A stretch of 20,875 nt of DNA from Verrucomicrobiota bacterium (GCA_003217965.1 QHNB01000218.1:1-20875); one strand, 5' to 3'. Positions 14,014 to 20,875 are shown, numbered from the stretch's first letter. Notes: generated by a model from the sequence alone, not told the origin. Made by a program: numbers and translations.

Positions 14014-14403
14014 TCAGCGCCTTTTGCCGCCACGCTGGATCAGCTCAATCTCGTAACCCTCAGGAGCATCGATGAATGCGATCGCGCCCCCGTCGCTGTT
14101 CGGATGCGGTCCATCGGAGAGGGGATAACCCTTGGCCGCAGTTTGTCTTGCGAATGACTCCAAGTCATCCACTTCAAAGGCCAAATGAGTGAGGTCCGGA
14201 CCGACCACGACCGGACCGCTTGCATCGTATTTGCAAATTTCAATTTCCTCGTCGCTGCCCGGCGCCTTGAAGAAGACCAATTGCGAGCCGCGGCCGGAAA
14301 GATGCCGTCTCGTCTCCTGTAAACCGAGTACATCTCTATAGAATGCGACCGTCTTGTCCAGATCAGTCACCCGATAGCGCGTATGAAGCAGCTTCTTGAT
14401 CAT
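14014..14403 (-). CDS. Glyoxalase I-like VOC metalloprotein
   Basis: Vicinal-oxygen-chelate protein of the lactoylglutathione-lyase group (methylglyoxal detoxification in GloA). The 129-residue product has two beta-alpha-beta-beta-beta modules. The four metal ligands of GloA have counterparts: His7 in LLHTRYRVTD, Glu55 in EIEICKYD, His73 in LTHLAFEVDD and Glu120 in YEIELIQR. GloA hallmarks DLDKTVAFYRDVLGL and DAPEGYEIELI are also present. Length is normal. It starts at ATG 14403 and is the first gene of a minus-strand unit with the dacA-like and bioF genes. It is divergent from xylB with 45 bp between the start codons. The substrate could be a methylglyoxal-thiol adduct, but glutathione dependence is not shown. 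Confidence 0.82.
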   Translation of the reverse strand: MIKKLLHTRYRVTDLDKTVAFYRDVLGLQETRRHLSGRGSQLVFFKAPGSDEEIEICKYDASGPVVVGPDLTHLAFEVDDLESFARQTAAKGYPLSDGPHPNSDGGAIAFIDAPEGYEIELIQRGGKRR

Positions 14404-14431
14404 TGCTAAACTTATTGCCGCGACCTCGCCT

Positions 14432-14445
14432 CGAATTCAAATTCG
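14432..14445. promoter_or_regulatory. Palindrome in the divergent gap before xylB
   Basis: CGAATT, CA, AATTCG forms a perfect 6-bp-arm palindrome ending three bases before the xylB ATG, within the 45-bp gap shared with the divergent glyoxalase gene. An overlapping alternative pairing is CCGCGA (14418-14423) with TCGCGG (14443-14448). It may be an operator or an RNA hairpin at the translation start. Confidence 0.3.
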
Positions 14446-14448
14446 CGG

Positions 14449-15945
14449 ATGCTTTGCCTTGGAATCGACAGCGGCACGACATCTTGTAAAGCGCTCATTC
14501 TCGATGCCGAATCTGGGAAGGTGCTGGCGAGCGCCCATGCCCCGCTGGCCTTTGTCGAAGGCTTGTCCCACGGCCACGTCGAACAAGATCCACGCATATG
14601 GATTGAAGTAGCAGAGAACGTGCTCGGTTCCTGCCTCGATAAACTCGGCCAGCGGCGGAAAGAGATTGTCGCCATCGGCGTAAGCGCCCAACAACATGGG
14701 CTGGTCGTCCTCGACGATCAAAACCAACCGCTGCGCCCCGCCAAATTGTGGTGCGACATCTCCACCGCGGAGCAGGCCGAAAAACTGAATCGCGCATTTG
14801 GCAACGTCGAGGAGCTGATTCGCCGGACCGGCAATGCGATGGTGAGCGGATATACCGCTCCAAAGCTATTGTGGCTGAAGGAAAATGAGCCCGACACCTT
14901 TGAGCATACGCGCACCGTTCTCTTACCCCATGATTTTCTGAATTTCTGGCTAACGGGCGAACGTCAGATGGAATATGGCGATGCCTCCGGGACCGGTTTG
15001 CTTGACATACGAACGCGCACCTGGTGTGAGCCGCTTGCCCAATTTATTGATGCAGATCTGCTCGCCAAATTTCCACCATTGCGGTCCTCCACTCGACCAG
15101 CGGGCTTATTGCGAGCAAAATTGGGTGAAAGATGGGGCATTGGGGATGCCTTGGTCAGCGCGGGGGGTGGCGATAACATGATGGGCGCGATTGGCACCGG
15201 AAATATTGGGCCGGGTTGCCTGACACTGAGTCTCGGCGCCTCCGGTACAATTTACGGTTTTGCGGAAACGCCCGTGATCGACCCGCGCGGCGAGATTTCG
15301 GCCTTTTGCGACAGCACCGATCATTGGCTGCCGCTTGCCTGCACTATGAATGTGGCCAACGTCGTTGAGCGAATCCGGAAATTGTTCGATTGGGATATGA
15401 AAGCCTTGGAAAAAAATGTCGCGGAAAGTAGACCTGGCGCTGCCGGAATCACATTCCTGCCTTATCTCCAAGGCGAACGACTCCCCGATTTGCCGCACGC
15501 GTCTGGAGTCTTGCATGGGTTGAATTTGCAAAATACCAATCGCCGCGATATCGGACGCGCAGTCATTGAGGGAATCATCATCGGTCTAGCCCATGGATTG
15601 AAACGACTTCGTGACCTTGGTCTAAGTGCAGACGAACTCCGTATCACTGGCGGCGGCGGGAAAAGTCCGATTGCACGGCAAATTGTTGCTGATGTCTTCG
15701 GCATGCCGGTGACCGGATTAAAAACGTGGGAAGGCGGGGCCCTGGGAGCGGCGATTCACGCGGCCTGGACTTATTGTCAGGTAAAAGGGAGTCCGCTTTC
15801 ACTGGAAAAGATCGTGAAATCGGTTGTAAAAATTGACCGGAAAACACGCGCTGAACCGCGCAAGGAAAACACCACGCTCTATGCTGAATTGCGTGGACGT
15901 CATGCCGATCTCACGCGGAAACTAGCAGCCGGCGGTTATCTATGA
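14449..15945 (+). CDS. xylB: Xylulokinase (FGGY carbohydrate kinase)
   Basis: Phosphorylates D-xylulose to xylulose-5-phosphate for entry to the pentose phosphate pathway. The 498-residue product, standard for FGGY kinases, opens MLCLGIDSGTTSCKALILD (phosphate loop). It has the sugar-side block VSAQQHGLVVLD (78-89), SGYTAPKLLWLKENEP (133-148), LLPHDFLNFWLTGE (158-171) and DASGTGLLDIRTRTW (178-192). The GGGDNMMGAIGTG block carries the likely catalytic base Asp242. The C-terminal ATPase half has LRITGGGGKSP and TWEGGALGAAIHAAW. These blocks fit xylulokinase better than glycerol- or ribulokinase, though the exact sugar is inferred. ATG 14449 starts right after a palindrome. The stop overlaps ubiX by 4 bp. 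No xylose isomerase or transporter lies nearby, so context does not confirm a xylose pathway. Confidence 0.87.
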   Translation: MLCLGIDSGTTSCKALILDAESGKVLASAHAPLAFVEGLSHGHVEQDPRIWIEVAENVLGSCLDKLGQRRKEIVAIGVSAQQHGLVVLDDQNQPLRPAKLWCDISTAEQAEKLNRAFGNVEELIRRTGNAMVSGYTAPKLLWLKENEPDTFEHTRTVLLPHDFLNFWLTGERQMEYGDASGTGLLDIRTRTWCEPLAQFIDADLLAKFPPLRSSTRPAGLLRAKLGERWGIGDALVSAGGGDNMMGAIGTGNIGPGCLTLSLGASGTIYGFAETPVIDPRGEISAFCDSTDHWLPLACTMNVANVVERIRKLFDWDMKALEKNVAESRPGAAGITFLPYLQGERLPDLPHASGVLHGLNLQNTNRRDIGRAVIEGIIIGLAHGLKRLRDLGLSADELRITGGGGKSPIARQIVADVFGMPVTGLKTWEGGALGAAIHAAWTYCQVKGSPLSLEKIVKSVVKIDRKTRAEPRKENTTLYAELRGRHADLTRKLAAGGYL

Positions 15946-16511
15946 AATTCGTTATCGGCGCGACGGGCGCCAGCGGCACAATTTACCTGCAGCGTCTGCT
16001 TGAGCAGATCGATGCCATGGCCCACGAGGTTCATCTGGTTATGAGCGCTCACGCCCGGGAGGTGGCAGCACAGGAAGTGATGTCCTTCCGAATTCCCCAC
16101 AACGTCCGGCAGCATGCCGAGAACGATCTCAACGTGCCGTTCGTCAGCGGCTCGGCGCGATTTGATGGCATGGTCATTGTGCCGTGCTCGATGTCCACCC
16201 TCGGCCGCATTGCCACCAGTTCAGGCGAAAGCGCGCTGCTGCGTGCGGCTGATGTTTTTTTGAAGGAGCGGCGCAAACTCATCGTTGTGCCGCGTGAAAC
16301 GCCCTGGAATCTGATTCAGGCGCGGAACGTCGTCACTTTGCTTGAAGCTGGAGCGATCGTGCTTCCGGCCATTCCGTCCTTCTACAGCATTCCGAAAAGT
16401 GTGACTGACGTTATCGATACCGTTATTTGGCGCATCCTCGATCAGCTCGGCCTGCCCAATCCGCGCGCCTTTCGCTGGCAAAGTGAAACAGCCGGGCCGC
16501 CGCGAAGTTGA
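15942..16511 (+). CDS. ubiX: Flavin prenyltransferase UbiX/Pad1
   Basis: Makes prenylated FMN, the cofactor of UbiD-type decarboxylases used in quinone and aromatic-acid metabolism. The 189-residue product has the N-terminal MKFVIGATGASGTIYLQRLL nucleotide-binding turn. It also has FDGMVIVPCSMSTLGRIATS (about 74-93), LLRAADVFLKERRKLIVVPR (99-118) followed by ETPWNLIQARN, and the C-terminal VLPAIPSFYSIPKSVTDVID segment. All are family hallmarks and the length is normal. The start is fixed by an ATGA overlap with xylB, and the stop overlaps the next gene by 4 bp (TTGA). No ubiD partner is in the window, so the client decarboxylase must be elsewhere. Confidence 0.95.
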   Translation: MKFVIGATGASGTIYLQRLLEQIDAMAHEVHLVMSAHAREVAAQEVMSFRIPHNVRQHAENDLNVPFVSGSARFDGMVIVPCSMSTLGRIATSSGESALLRAADVFLKERRKLIVVPRETPWNLIQARNVVTLLEAGAIVLPAIPSFYSIPKSVTDVIDTVIWRILDQLGLPNPRAFRWQSETAGPPRS

Positions 16512-17158
16512 AGCTCGATCCGGAAAGTTTCGCTGCGCGCGCGCTGGTCGCCTTCGGTTTTCGCCTTTTACAAATCTGGGCGCGCACCATTCGCTTCCGG
16601 ATCGAGGATCGCGGAAAAATTCGCGACCTTGTGCTCTCGGAGCGATTGATCGGCGCTCTCTGGCATAATCGCCTATTGCTGCTGCCGTTCGCAATTCGTC
16701 GCTTCGTTCCGCAGCGGCAGGGCGCAGCCTTGATCAGCGCAAGTCGCGACGGGGCATGGCTCGCGAAATTGGTGCGGAGGTTTGGTTTTGAGGTTGTGCG
16801 CGGCTCGAGTTCGCGCAAAGGCGCGAGCGCGATGTTGCAGTTGGCCGAGGTTATCGCATCAGGCCACGACGTTGTCATAACGCCGGATGGTCCTCGCGGA
16901 CCCGCCTATCGCCCCGGCGGCGGAATCATTCTGCTCGCGCAAAAGACGGGCGCTCGCATTGTGCCGTTGAATTTTGAGTACTCGAGTTGCTGGCGACTCA
17001 AGAGTTGGGATCAGTTTATCTTACCGCGGCCATTTGCCGAGGTGCGGTTCATTCTCGGTGACCGTCATGAAGTCTTGCCCACTGCTAGTGAAGAAGATTT
17101 TGAGCGCGAACGTGAACGATTGAAATCAGCGATGATGGCGTTGGTCGAAATGCCCTGA
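16508..17158 (+). CDS. DUF374 lysophospholipid acyltransferase-like protein
   Basis: Member of the DUF374 branch of the LPLAT/PlsC-like acyltransferases, probably membrane-associated and acting on lipid A or phospholipid precursors. The 216-residue product begins at a TTG (16508) that overlaps the ubiX stop. It has a hydrophobic start (ALVAFGFRLLQIWARTIRF), IGALWHNRLLLLPFAIR with the WH catalytic-type pair (about residues 52-53), ALISASRDGAWLAKLVRRFG, VVRGSSSRKGASAML (97-111) and VVITPDGPRGPAYRPGGGII (121-140). The WH, RGSSS and TPDGPRGP blocks are the DUF374 signatures. The substrate is not known from sequence. The TTG start is the only candidate before the conserved region and keeps coupling with ubiX. 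Confidence 0.85.
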   Translation: MKLDPESFAARALVAFGFRLLQIWARTIRFRIEDRGKIRDLVLSERLIGALWHNRLLLLPFAIRRFVPQRQGAALISASRDGAWLAKLVRRFGFEVVRGSSSRKGASAMLQLAEVIASGHDVVITPDGPRGPAYRPGGGIILLAQKTGARIVPLNFEYSSCWRLKSWDQFILPRPFAEVRFILGDRHEVLPTASEEDFERERERLKSAMMALVEMP

Positions 17159-17170
17159 TACTTTCGCCCG

Positions 17171-18049
17171 ATGACGACGATCATCGACGGCCGCGCAATT
17201 GCCGAAAAAGTCTACGCGGAGTTGCGTGGTGAAATCGCCGAACTGAAATCGCGCGGATTAACCCCGGGACTCGCCGTCGTTCTAGTCGGAGATAATCCCG
17301 CTTCCCGGGCTTACGTGCGGGCAAAGGACAAAATGTGCCGTGAACTCGGCCTGCATTCGGTAAAACTCGAATTGCCAGCGACAACCAAGCAAGAGGAATT
17401 ACTGGCCCGCGTGAATCAATTGAATCGCGACCCAGCGGTTCACGGTATCCTCGTGCAATCGCCGCCTCCGCCGCACATCGACGAACCCGCAATCATTCGT
17501 GCGCTCGATCCGCGCAAAGATGTCGATGGATTCCATCCGCTCAACATAGCGAAGCTGGCCATGGGCGATAATTCCGGCTTTGTTCCGTGCACCCCACTCG
17601 GTTGTTTGCGTTTACTGCGCGAAACCAATGTGTCGCTTTCCGGTGCCAACGTCGTCGTGCTCGGTCGCAGTATGATTGTGGGCAAGCCAATGGCGCTCTT
17701 GCTCATGAGAAAAGGCGTCGATGCGACTGTCACGGTGGTGCATTCCCGAACCCGAAATATTGGCGAGGTTTGCCATCGCGCCGACGTAATCATCGCAGCC
17801 ATCGGGCAACCGCACTTCGTAAAAGCGGATCACGTGCGCGAAGGCGTGGTCGTGATCGATGTTGGGATCAATCGCGTGGATGATTCCGGCAGCGAGCGTG
17901 GCTACCGGCTTGTTGGCGATGTCGATTTTGACGGCGTCGCGAAGAGAGCGGGCGCGATTACGCCGGTTCCGGGCGGTGTCGGGCCGATGACGATCGCGAT
18001 GTTGATGGCCAACACGGTCAAAGCCTGCCGGCTGATGAATAATCTCTGA
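17171..18049 (+). CDS. folD: Bifunctional methylene-THF dehydrogenase / methenyl-THF cyclohydrolase
   Basis: Interconverts 5,10-methylene-, 5,10-methenyl- and 10-formyl-tetrahydrofolate in the cytosol, supplying one-carbon units for purines and formyl-Met-tRNA. The 292-residue product has LVGDNPASRAYVRAKDKMC (38-56) with Tyr48 and catalytic Lys52. It also has KDVDGFHPLN (116-125), the Rossmann block VVVLGRSMIVGKPMALLL (161-178), ADVIIAAIGQP and the C-terminal PVPGGVGPMTIAMLMANT. The segment that usually reads VQLPLP is VQSPPPPHID here (95-104), while the folate-binding Gln (96) is kept. It starts at ATG 17171, 12 bp after the acyltransferase gene, and is likely the last gene of the xylB unit. 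A degenerate dispersed repeat follows its stop. Confidence 0.96.
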   Translation: MTTIIDGRAIAEKVYAELRGEIAELKSRGLTPGLAVVLVGDNPASRAYVRAKDKMCRELGLHSVKLELPATTKQEELLARVNQLNRDPAVHGILVQSPPPPHIDEPAIIRALDPRKDVDGFHPLNIAKLAMGDNSGFVPCTPLGCLRLLRETNVSLSGANVVVLGRSMIVGKPMALLLMRKGVDATVTVVHSRTRNIGEVCHRADVIIAAIGQPHFVKADHVREGVVVIDVGINRVDDSGSERGYRLVGDVDFDGVAKRAGAITPVPGGVGPMTIAMLMANTVKACRLMNNL

Positions 18050-18052
18050 TGT

Positions 18053-18126
18053 AGCGCGAGGAACCTCTCTATCGTCCGACCACGTGTGCATCGATTGTGA
18101 GGTCGCTCGCATTCGCTTGGGATGAC
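18053..18126. repeat. Dispersed inverted-repeat element, degenerate copy between convergent genes
   Basis: The left part, AGCGCGAGGAACCTCTCT (18053-18070), resembles GCGCAGTCGAGGAATCTCT of the 10586 copy. The right part, TTGTGAGGTCGCTCG then CATTCGCTTGGGATGAC (18096-18126), aligns closely with TTGTGAGATGTCTCGG then CTTCGCTCGACATGAC. It fills the 82-bp gap between the folD stop and the flavoprotein stop, where a hairpin could act as a bidirectional terminator. Confidence 0.55.
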
Positions 18127-18131
18127 GAGGC

Positions 18132-19217
18132 TTACGAAACAATCTTGCGCGTTAATAAGCGCAAGAGACCTGGGTGAAATCGAGCGATTTCAAAAAAAGC
18201 AGAACCAATTTGGGGCGATACGACGGCGAGACGGGCCAGGACATTGATCCATAGCCGCCCTCGATACATCGCGGCGTGCAACCGTACGTATTCCCGCGCT
18301 GCGCAGCTCGATTTTTCTCGAATCAATTTTGCCGCCGCCGCTGCCGCGATCTCGCCCGAACGCATGGCGTAGAAGATTCCCTCACCTGTAAACGGTTCGA
18401 CTACGCGCGCAGCATCGCCGACAAGCAGCAAGTTGTCGTGAGCTGGTGAGAGAGCGGTGCGGGTGAGAGGAGTGATACTGCGCCACGCTTGATCAGCGGG
18501 CAGACCAAATTGTTTCTTCGCCCAATCTTGTAACGCGCCAACAGAGCCGGGTCGACCAACCAGGCAAAGATTAAGTTCGTGATCGTTTGTTGGAGCTTGT
18601 CCAGAGTAGCCGCCGGGGAGCCATTCCAGAACAATGCGATTTCCGAACTGGCGCGGAAGAGGAATGTGCGCCTGTAACGCGATTCGCTCTTTGGCGACGC
18701 GCGGAAGCAAGTTCATCAACCGCGCGACGGTCGAATTGCGTCCATCCGCAGCAACGAGCACAGTCGCGCGAATTTCATCCCCTTCGCGGGTCATCAGTTT
18801 CCAACCGCAACCGCTTTTTTCCAGCGTAGTCACCGTCGCGCCATCGTGAACCTCAGCGCCCAATTCTCGCGCACGCTTGAGCAGCAACCCGTCGAAGAGG
18901 CTGCGTTTGACTGCGATTTCCGCGTTTCCGCCTCGCGGTAGTTCGGCGCACAGTTTTCGCCCGCGTAGACTGACAAACTCGACTCTATCGAGGACGCCAT
19001 GCGGCAAAGCTCGGACCCGGTCCTCGAGCTGGAGCCGTCGGATAATCGGCCAGCACTGCGGGTTCAAACAATCGCCACAGACTTTCTCCCGCGGAAACTT
19101 TTCCCGTTCGACCACCATGGTCCGCAATCCACTGGCAGCGCAAAAACCGGCACAACTGGATCCGGCCGGACCGCCACCGACAATCACGACATCACAGATA
19201 GGGTGAGCCATGGACAT
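18132..19217 (-). CDS. FAD-dependent oxidoreductase, geranylgeranyl reductase family
   Basis: Flavoprotein of the geranylgeranyl-reductase / p-hydroxybenzoate-hydroxylase fold group; such enzymes reduce isoprenoid chains or hydroxylate or halogenate small substrates. Numbered from ATG 19217 (361 residues), the Rossmann motif VVIVGGGPAGSSCAGF is at 10-25. EREKFPREKVCGDCLNPQCW follows, containing the family's R-E-K-x-CG motif, then a VLVAADGRNSTVARL NAD(P)H/FAD block and the second FAD motif LLVGDAARVVEPFTGEGIFY. The C-terminus is helical and moderately hydrophobic (RLWINVLARLAVVSPQIGSA). ATG 19211 is an equally good start; a longer frame to 19289 would run into uvrC. The substrate is unknown. 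It is divergent from uvrC and convergent with folD. Confidence 0.82.
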   Translation of the reverse strand: MSMAHPICDVVIVGGGPAGSSCAGFCAASGLRTMVVEREKFPREKVCGDCLNPQCWPIIRRLQLEDRVRALPHGVLDRVEFVSLRGRKLCAELPRGGNAEIAVKRSLFDGLLLKRARELGAEVHDGATVTTLEKSGCGWKLMTREGDEIRATVLVAADGRNSTVARLMNLLPRVAKERIALQAHIPLPRQFGNRIVLEWLPGGYSGQAPTNDHELNLCLVGRPGSVGALQDWAKKQFGLPADQAWRSITPLTRTALSPAHDNLLLVGDAARVVEPFTGEGIFYAMRSGEIAAAAAAKLIREKSSCAAREYVRLHAAMYRGRLWINVLARLAVVSPQIGSAFFEIARFHPGLLRLLTRKIVS

Positions 19218-19257
19218 AGACTTCCATGCCGGTGCTTCGCGCGTAAATTGCGAACCG

Positions 19258-20875
19258 ATGCCGAAGAAAGAAAAACCGGATCTGAACAAGAAAGTTCACG
19301 AAGTCCCGCATAAACCGGGGGTGTATTTGATGCGCGATCGGTTCAATCGCGTCATTTATGTCGGCAAAGCGCGAGATCTGCGCAAGCGAGTCAGCTCCTA
19401 TTTTCTGCCGTCGAAGGTTGCCCTCGCTGATTTAAAGACGCGAGCCATGCTCGATGCGGCGTGGGATTTTGAGACCCACACTGTCCAGAGCGAAGCCGAG
19501 TCGTTGTTACTCGAAGGAAAGCTGATTAAAGAATACCGGCCTCGTTACAATGTCTCTTTTCGCGATGATAAACGCTTTCTGCTGGTGAAAGTGGATGAGA
19601 CTGAGGAATGGCCACGGTTTCGACTTGCTCGTTTCAAGAAGGACGATGGCGCCCGTTACTTTGGTCCTTATGCACACGCGGGCGCACTGCGACAAACGCT
19701 CAATTTCATGCGGAAAAAATTTGGCGTTCTGACCTTTGGGCGCGGCTCACCCACGCCACGTGAACTCAAATCTGCGACTTATCAGGTACCGATGAAATTG
19801 AGCGAGATCACAGCCGCCATATATCGCGAACGCGTGGCCCAGGCCTGCGAATTTCTCGAGGGACATTCGCGCGAGATGATGAACGCGGTTGAAAGTGAAA
19901 TGCGTGTTGCGGCAGAAAATCTCGATTTCGAAAAAGCGGCTGAGCTGCGCAACATGCTAGAAGATTTACGCCGCACCACTCGCCCGACCCGTCGCTTTAC
20001 GCGCGGATCATTGCCCAGTGCGATTGATCCAAAAACAGATTTGCGCGCGTTGGCCGAGGCGCTGCAATTGCCCAAGCTGCCGCGGGTCATGGAATGTTTC
20101 GATATCTCAAACATCAGCACGACCCACGTTGTCGCGTCGATGGTCTGTTTTCGTGATGGCGTGCCCGACAAAAATTGTTATCGGCGATACCGCATTCGCA
20201 CCGTTGAAGGTCAGGATGACTTTGCCAGCATGGCGGAAGTGGTACGGCGGCGATATTCGCGCGTCCTGCTCGGAATTGCCGAGCTTGGAGCGGGGAATGC
20301 CGAAGCGAAATCGGTGGCCGAATTCTCGCAGGAAAACCCAGCCGAGATCGCAGAGCGAATTTCTGCCGCAGGCGCGCTGCTCAATACAAATGCGAACTCG
20401 TCAGCGAACACTCACGAGATTTCTCGGGAGGCTCGGGAAGATGGCACGCGATTTGTCGCCGTTCGGCTCCCCGATCTGATCATTGTCGACGGCGGGAAAG
20501 GACAACTTTCGGCGGCGTGCAAGGAGCTGCAACGACTCGGACTTCACGATTTGCCAATCATCGGGCTGGCAAAAGAGCACGAGGAAATTTACCGGCCGGG
20601 CCGAGCACTGCCGTTGCGGCTGCCGGAGGATTCAGGCGCGTTACGATTGCTTCAGCGGATCCGGGACGAAGCGCATCGATTTGCCAATACCTATCATCAA
20701 TTGCTGATGAAGAAACGGATCGACGAAAGCATTCTGGACGATTGCCCGGGTGTGAGTCAGAACCGGAAGACTTTACTCCTGCGAAAATTTGGTTCGGTGA
20801 ATCGACTGCGCAAAGCGACGGTGAAAGAGATCGCGTCAACGGAAGGGATTGGGCGCAAGCTGGCGGAAGATATTC
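19258..20875 (+). CDS. uvrC: UvrABC excinuclease subunit C, short variant (3' end outside window)
   Basis: Makes both incisions in nucleotide excision repair after UvrB loading. The frame is open to the window edge (539 codons visible). The GIY-YIG domain shows KPGVYLMRD and VIYVGKARDLRKRVSSYF (Arg39), with Glu81 in SEAESLLLEGKLIKEY. The UVR segment (ESEMRVAAENLDFEKAAELR) binds UvrB. The RNase H-like nuclease has MECFDISNIS (Asp282), DLIIVDGGKGQL (Asp411) and RDEAHRF (His473), so both active sites are intact. The HhH tail begins at CPGVSQNRK, so few residues are missing. Oddities: the four-Cys cluster region (156-185) has no Cys; the roughly 100-residue domain between UVR and RNase H is absent; and about 60 extra residues (338-403) precede LPDLIIVDGG. 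An in-frame ATG at 19210 would extend the start and overlap the divergent flavoprotein gene. Confidence 0.93.
   Translation, partial: MPKKEKPDLNKKVHEVPHKPGVYLMRDRFNRVIYVGKARDLRKRVSSYFLPSKVALADLKTRAMLDAAWDFETHTVQSEAESLLLEGKLIKEYRPRYNVSFRDDKRFLLVKVDETEEWPRFRLARFKKDDGARYFGPYAHAGALRQTLNFMRKKFGVLTFGRGSPTPRELKSATYQVPMKLSEITAAIYRERVAQACEFLEGHSREMMNAVESEMRVAAENLDFEKAAELRNMLEDLRRTTRPTRRFTRGSLPSAIDPKTDLRALAEALQLPKLPRVMECFDISNISTTHVVASMVCFRDGVPDKNCYRRYRIRTVEGQDDFASMAEVVRRRYSRVLLGIAELGAGNAEAKSVAEFSQENPAEIAERISAAGALLNTNANSSANTHEISREAREDGTRFVAVRLPDLIIVDGGKGQLSAACKELQRLGLHDLPIIGLAKEHEEIYRPGRALPLRLPEDSGALRLLQRIRDEAHRFANTYHQLLMKKRIDESILDDCPGVSQNRKTLLLRKFGSVNRLRKATVKEIASTEGIGRKLAEDI
20274..20445 (+). repeat. 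Repeat-like segment inserted in frame in uvrC
   Basis: This lies within the extra loop of UvrC. Its left edge, ATTGCCGAGCTTGGAGCGGG then GAATG (20275-20299), resembles the left arm of the 10586 element (ATTCCGAGCGCAGTCGAGGAAT). Its right edge, GAGATTTCTCGGGAGGCTCG then GGAAGATGGC (20416-20445), resembles the right arm (GAGATGTCTCGGCTTCGCTCG then ACATGAC). Between them are about 115 bp of unrelated coding-compatible sequence. The similarity was judged by eye and is partial. Confidence 0.35.

Noticed and set aside
18132..19289. Longer 385-residue start for the flavoprotein
   Set aside because: The extra N-terminus precedes the Rossmann motif by over 30 residues and runs into uvrC; ATG 19217 or 19211 fits the family.
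1..20875. tRNA, rRNA, phage, toxin-antitoxin or defence genes
   Set aside because: Looked for by eye on both strands; no cloverleaf, ribosomal RNA signature or recognisable defence domain was found.

Overview
The window reads as a chromosomal segment of a free-living Gram-negative bacterium. Several features point to an outer-membrane cell: a TonB/ExbB/ExbD energy-transduction cluster, a GT9 heptosyltransferase-like protein, a DUF374 acyltransferase and a D,D-carboxypeptidase. Gene texture, abundant non-ATG starts, weak or absent Shine-Dalgarno sites and the style of the intergenic repeats suggest Verrucomicrobiota, perhaps a soil Chthoniobacterales-like lineage. That placement is inference from protein texture only. 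No phage, transposase, CRISPR array, tRNA or rRNA was seen.

Layout. 1-755: 3' part of an OGG1-type 8-oxoguanine glycosylase whose C-terminal tail runs into repeat DNA. 843-3597: tightly coupled tonB-like, exbB, exbD and def genes (+). 3582-4525: two small exported proteins on the minus strand, one unrecognised and one a secreted Dabb-domain protein. 4526-5031: a 506-bp gene-free region with an AT-rich stretch, one consensus DnaA box and a hairpin-rich dnaA leader, the best oriC/attenuator candidate. 5032-7530: dnaA and dnaN (+). 7497-10347: miaB, a multi-pass membrane protein and a GT9 glycosyltransferase (-). 10348-10772: repeat-rich intergenic DNA with two inverted-repeat elements. 10773-11657: MTA phosphorylase (+). 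11647-14403: glyoxalase-like, dacA-like and bioF-like genes (-). 14449-18049: coupled run of xylB, ubiX, DUF374 acyltransferase and folD (+). 18050-18131: degenerate dispersed repeat between convergent genes. 18132-19217: geranylgeranyl-reductase-family flavoprotein (-). 19258 to the end: uvrC (+), open at the right edge.

The genes are mostly housekeeping: replication initiation and clamp, DNA repair (ogg, uvrC), tRNA modification (miaB), protein N-terminal maturation (def), one-carbon metabolism (folD), methionine salvage (mtnP), biotin-type synthesis (bioF), and envelope energetics and biogenesis.

The most interesting signals are layered on this ordinary background. (1) Dispersed palindromic repeats appear to have entered reading frames: the ogg C-terminus, an internal loop of BioF and a roughly 60-residue loop of UvrC, alongside non-coding copies at 10586-10672 and 18053-18126. 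(2) The UvrC is a short form. It lacks the four-cysteine cluster and the domain between UVR and RNase H, yet keeps its GIY-YIG and RNase H-like catalytic residues. (3) The dnaA leader has terminator-like hairpins, one of which is mutually exclusive with a long-range 11-bp pairing. All of these were read by eye; no alignment, folding or database search was run.
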